Shown here: positions 42,601-44,526 of the stretch, piece after piece
Layout: every line of letters begins with the position of its first letter
Position numbering within the stretch: the first letter of the stretch is position 1
Source of the DNA: Defluviitaleaceae bacterium
GTDB taxonomy: Bacteria; Bacillota; Clostridia; Lachnospirales; UBA5962
Direction of reading: 5' to 3'
NCBI GenBank assembly: GCA_009787355.1
Contig: WRGD01000146.1
Location: forward strand, 1-44,526
Length of the DNA stretch: 44,526 nucleotides
Translations under genes and position numbers: made by a program
Notes under the pieces: generated by a model
Told to the model about the DNA's origin: nothing
The model's database searches: none
The model's input: the letters and a program-made list of their open reading frames with translations, nothing else

Positions 42601-44369
42601 GTATATAGAATATAACAAGTTGCATTTATATTTTCATTTCGTCCTGCTCTTCCTGCCTCTTGTACATAATTTTCTACGCTATCCGATATATCATAATGTA
42701 TTACTACCTCCACATTTTCCTTATCTACTCCCATTCCAAAAGCTGTTGTTGCAACTATTATATTTACTTCGCCTTTCATAAATTTTTCTTGAGATAAGGT
42801 ACGTATATCTGTATCCATTTTACCATGATAAAAAAGTGAATTTTCACCACGGCTATTTAAAAATTTAGAAATTTCCTCTGTTTTTTTCGTTCTTGAAGCA
42901 TAAATAATTATTACTTTTCCTATATTTTCAAGTATTATATTAAGTAATTCTTCATCTTTTTTGTCATTGTGTATTTTTATTACTTTATAATCAAGATTTT
43001 TACGAGAAACTTCAGATTTAAATATTTTCATATCAATATTAAGTTTTTTCAAAAAATAACTTTGTATATCTTCTATAACTCTCTGTTTTGCTGTAGCTGT
43101 AAAGCAAGATACTGGTATATTAGAATTTTTTATATTGTTTAAATTAAGATTAGCTATAAAATCACCTATATACAAATAGTCTACACGAAAATCATGACCC
43201 CAAGATGAAAAACAATGTGCTTCGTCTATTACAAACCTTGAAATACGTCTTTTTTTTAGTAATATTTCTATTGTTCTAAAACGTAACATTTCTGGACTTA
43301 TATATAAAATACTAGCACTACCATTTTCTACTTGTAAAATAGCATTTTTACGAGATATCGGATCCAAACTTCCATTTATTGTAACAGCTGTTGTTACACC
43401 TGTTTTTGCTTCTAAATTGTCCATTTGGTCTTTCATTAACGATTGTAATGGAGATATTATTACAGTTAAGGCTTTTTTATTTTCATAATCCATAAGAGCA
43501 GGTAATTGAAAAGTAAGAGATTTACCACCACCTGTTGGAAAAATAGCTATTAAAGATTCTTTTTTTAAAGCTGATTTTACAGCATCTTCTTGCAAATTTA
43601 TACCACCATATTTTCTAAAATTGTCATATCCAAAATATTTTTCAAGTCCTAATTTTGCATCTAAGTTTTGTAAACAATAAGTACATTTTTCACAAGTTGT
43701 ACCCCTCAAAAGGTCTATAACAAAATTTATGTTAGGAAAATTTTTAACTACCCAAGGTGGCATAGTAGATATTTCTTTTATTACATTTATGTGAGATAAA
43801 GCATAACAAAGTTCTACTTTGTAGAATTTTATTATATCTTTTAAATTACAATTTTTACATATATCAAAATTTTCAAAAATTAGTTTTTCTATATCTATAT
43901 TTGAAGTTTTAAAAAAACCTATATATTCAAAAAAAAATTTAAATTGTGGAATATTACAAAGTAATGAATAATAAATATTTTGAATATAAGATTTTAGCTC
44001 CCAAAAATCTGAAACAAAACTACCTAATAAATAACTAGCTTTTTTTGAATCACTTACTGGGTTATTTATTTCATCTGAATAAATTTTGTCATCTTTTACA
44101 AGAGCATGATATTTATTAAGTGGTAATAAAAGAGTAGAAATAAATAGCGTATCTATAGGTTTGTTATCTATAAAAATATTTGCATTTTGTAAATACTTTA
44201 AATCGTAGGCGATTATATTATGCCCGCATATGTATTCATAATTTTTTATATAATTTAAAAAATCCTCTATATTTTTTGTATGAAAATCTCTAAAACCATC
44301 TGTTACACCTATATCTACTATTTTTTTATTTTCTGATACTTCTATGTCAAAAAAACATATTGTTTTCAT
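39621..44369 (-). CDS. Exonuclease-RecQ-UvrD triple fusion helicase
   Basis: A 1582-residue protein with three enzymatic modules. (1) Residues 1-115, DnaQ-like DEDD exonuclease: D8-I-E10, H50-NIIAYD56, and D107 in NPVSDSKKA. (2) About 225-680, RecQ helicase: Cys triplet C226/C229/C232, Walker A FPTGGGKS (277-284), DEAH 382-385 in DEAHCFSSWGHDFRVDY, motif VI QEAGRAGR (570-577). (3) About 1020-1530, UvrD/PcrA SF1 helicase: Walker A AGPGSGKT (1044-1051), DEAQ 1151-1154, GDDDQNIYGFRGS, STIHQTKGKEFD and VAITRAKNNL. An HRDC-like helical region lies between (about 870-1000). It couples 3'-5' unwinding of two types with an exonuclease, presumably in recombination or repair. The ATG at 44369 follows GAGGT. 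Confidence 0.93.
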   Translation of the reverse strand: MKTICFFDIEVSENKKIVDIGVTDGFRDFHTKNIEDFLNYIKNYEYICGHNIIAYDLKYLQNANIFIDNKPIDTLFISTLLLPLNKYHALVKDDKIYSDEINNPVSDSKKASYLLGSFVSDFWELKSYIQNIYYSLLCNIPQFKFFFEYIGFFKTSNIDIEKLIFENFDICKNCNLKDIIKFYKVELCYALSHINVIKEISTMPPWVVKNFPNINFVIDLLRGTTCEKCTYCLQNLDAKLGLEKYFGYDNFRKYGGINLQEDAVKSALKKESLIAIFPTGGGKSLTFQLPALMDYENKKALTVIISPLQSLMKDQMDNLEAKTGVTTAVTINGSLDPISRKNAILQVENGSASILYISPEMLRFRTIEILLKKRRISRFVIDEAHCFSSWGHDFRVDYLYIGDFIANLNLNNIKNSNIPVSCFTATAKQRVIEDIQSYFLKKLNIDMKIFKSEVSRKNLDYKVIKIHNDKKDEELLNIILENIGKVIIIYASRTKKTEEISKFLNSRGENSLFYHGKMDTDIRTLSQEKFMKGEVNIIVATTAFGMGVDKENVEVVIHYDISDSVENYVQEAGRAGRNENINATCYILYTEEDLDKHFILLNQTKINKVEIEQIWRAIKDISKNGIRNKITVSALDIARQSGWNDTVYDVETRVRTAINSLEQSKHIKRNQNSPHVFATSILPNSMVEASQIIQNATMEQKDKNLASIIMSKLFGAKSKKDNDGESRVDYLADTLGIDIKDIIRIITKLKEICILKDETDINIKISISLKSVKKKLDLLKKIEIFLIKTIGDREEKYKTTIFQKEFNEQNKIDGNKNEIDRILNYYSRKNVYKISKTSIETRYIKPLQDKDDLLKKVDERYELLNWILEYLYNKKEKENIDNVVDCSVLGLAKSPKKFMHGNTTEEIENAIYFLEKQKILNISGGFLVIYQRMNIEVLKSSRFKYAKEDYSHLEKFYLGKIQAIHIVGKYAELLSTNQKEAIVFIKDYFEIEYQSFLRKYFKNSIDKIKISMTPARYQKIFGELSLKQREIIEDKVSKNIVVLAGPGSGKTKLLTHKLAALYSLEENKREHLLMLTFSRIAAVEFKTRLIKLMGNAANHVEITTFHSFCLNILGKIGSSENITDIVKQTAKKIENGEIDSNHVQKAVIVIDEAQDMSLDEYNLVKAICDVNENTKIIAVGDDDQNIYGFRGSNSEYFKKFADEKESKQYYLIENYRSSKNVINFANDFVKNIKTRYKQEEIIPIRDENGIVNIKNILSKNIEIPIVNDVIEISKDERYTGTTCVIVRTNDEVNILASMIRKQKIKVKTLGTGTNKEFRLYLLDEIYTFVKLCNVNEYLEYTTISDEVWKNAKNEVFKKYEKSRNLNILQKAISIFEKIYTKGQTKTKYKAEFIHFIEESKMEDFFDISDLKNTIFVSTIHQTKGKEFDNVILGLKINNTSLTQENLRAIYVAITRAKNNLNIVSYNEFFGNITDRTQYDKPKIIAIELSHSDVYLDFFKNVQKEIGYLQSGNELYYSNNGLHTLETLVCILSKSFKSETLPKYIKQDYKISRAFVRHIVYWRASDSEEYIRIILPYLEMERK

Positions 44370-44443
44370 ATATTAACCTCAAATTATTTATTAGTATTTT
44401 TTTGTTCAGTGCTTTTTCTTCGTGGTAAGTATTATATTTTGTA

Positions 44444-44472
44444 ATTATATAGGGAAAATGTCATAAAGTAAA
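44444..44472 (-). promoter_or_regulatory. Sigma-A-type promoter for the helicase-rnhB operon
   Basis: Minus-strand TTTACT (44472-44467), a 17-nt spacer and a perfect TATAAT (44449-44444), about 75 nt upstream of the helicase ATG. The rest of the stretch to the window end holds nothing recognisable. Confidence 0.65.
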
Positions 44473-44526
44473 TAAATTCGTTAAAATAAAAACAGAAAAA
44501 TGTATAAATTTATTATTTGCGTATCC

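Overview
The window comes from a very AT-rich, Gram-positive-type bacterium, most likely a flagellated member of the Clostridia (perhaps Lachnospirales). The evidence is the gene set and order: SpoVB-like flippase and SpoIID-like protein, ScpA/ScpB, ECF transporter, diaminopimelate-type lysine/peptidoglycan genes, and a pyrH-frr-uppS-cdsA-rseP cluster. No rRNA, tRNA or CRISPR array was recognised. Placement below class level is inference.

Layout. (1) 1-97: a 9-bp tandem repeat at the window edge. (2) 250-8500, minus strand: SpoVB-like MOP flippase; flagellin and a 1004-residue FliK-like protein behind a good sigma-D-type promoter; a SIMPL-domain protein; a SpoIID/LytB-domain protein. (3) 8811-17318, minus strand: one compact operon, in transcription order a fused EcfA1-EcfA2 ATPase, EcfT, ThyA, FolA, a YgjP-type metallopeptidase, DapF, an M50-like protein that has lost its HExxH motif, ScpA, ScpB and a D-Ala-D-Ala carboxypeptidase. 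(4) 17461-18560, plus strand: a sigma-A-type promoter, an unknown 232-residue helical protein, then two paralogous tiny ORFs (30 and 25 residues) with identical strong ribosome binding sites, closed by a terminator. (5) 18613-27580, minus strand: an accessory RHS/YD-repeat locus. A giant gene (six InlB-type repeats, then an RHS core, then a tail with 54-nt tandem repeats) is broken by a frameshift, a TGA and a second frameshift. Downstream lie three paralogous small membrane proteins and a displaced copy of the RHS tail, each tail followed by a similar hairpin. This looks like a polymorphic-toxin cassette with candidate immunity genes. (6) 27749-29262: an IS1-family transposase remnant and a solitary EcoRI-type adenine methyltransferase with an apparent frameshift in an A9 tract. 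(7) 29308-33019, minus strand: asd-dapA, and a cytoplasmic subtilase overlapping a tail-anchored protein gene. (8) 33180-38697, plus strand: pyrH-frr-uppS-cdsA-rseP (without dxr), a membrane protein, a GNAT acetyltransferase and a DUF1858 protein. (9) 38702-44369, minus strand: a FlhB-tail-like protein, RNase HII and a 1582-residue exonuclease-RecQ-UvrD fusion.

How the genes work together. Most of the window is housekeeping: envelope precursor synthesis (asd, dapA, dapF, uppS, carboxypeptidase, flippase), phospholipid and nucleotide synthesis (cdsA, pyrH, thyA, folA), chromosome condensation (scpAB) and motility. The accessory stretch from about 17.4 to 29.3 kb holds the most unusual material: the tandem tiny-peptide operon and the tail-hairpin-membrane-protein modules downstream of the RHS gene.
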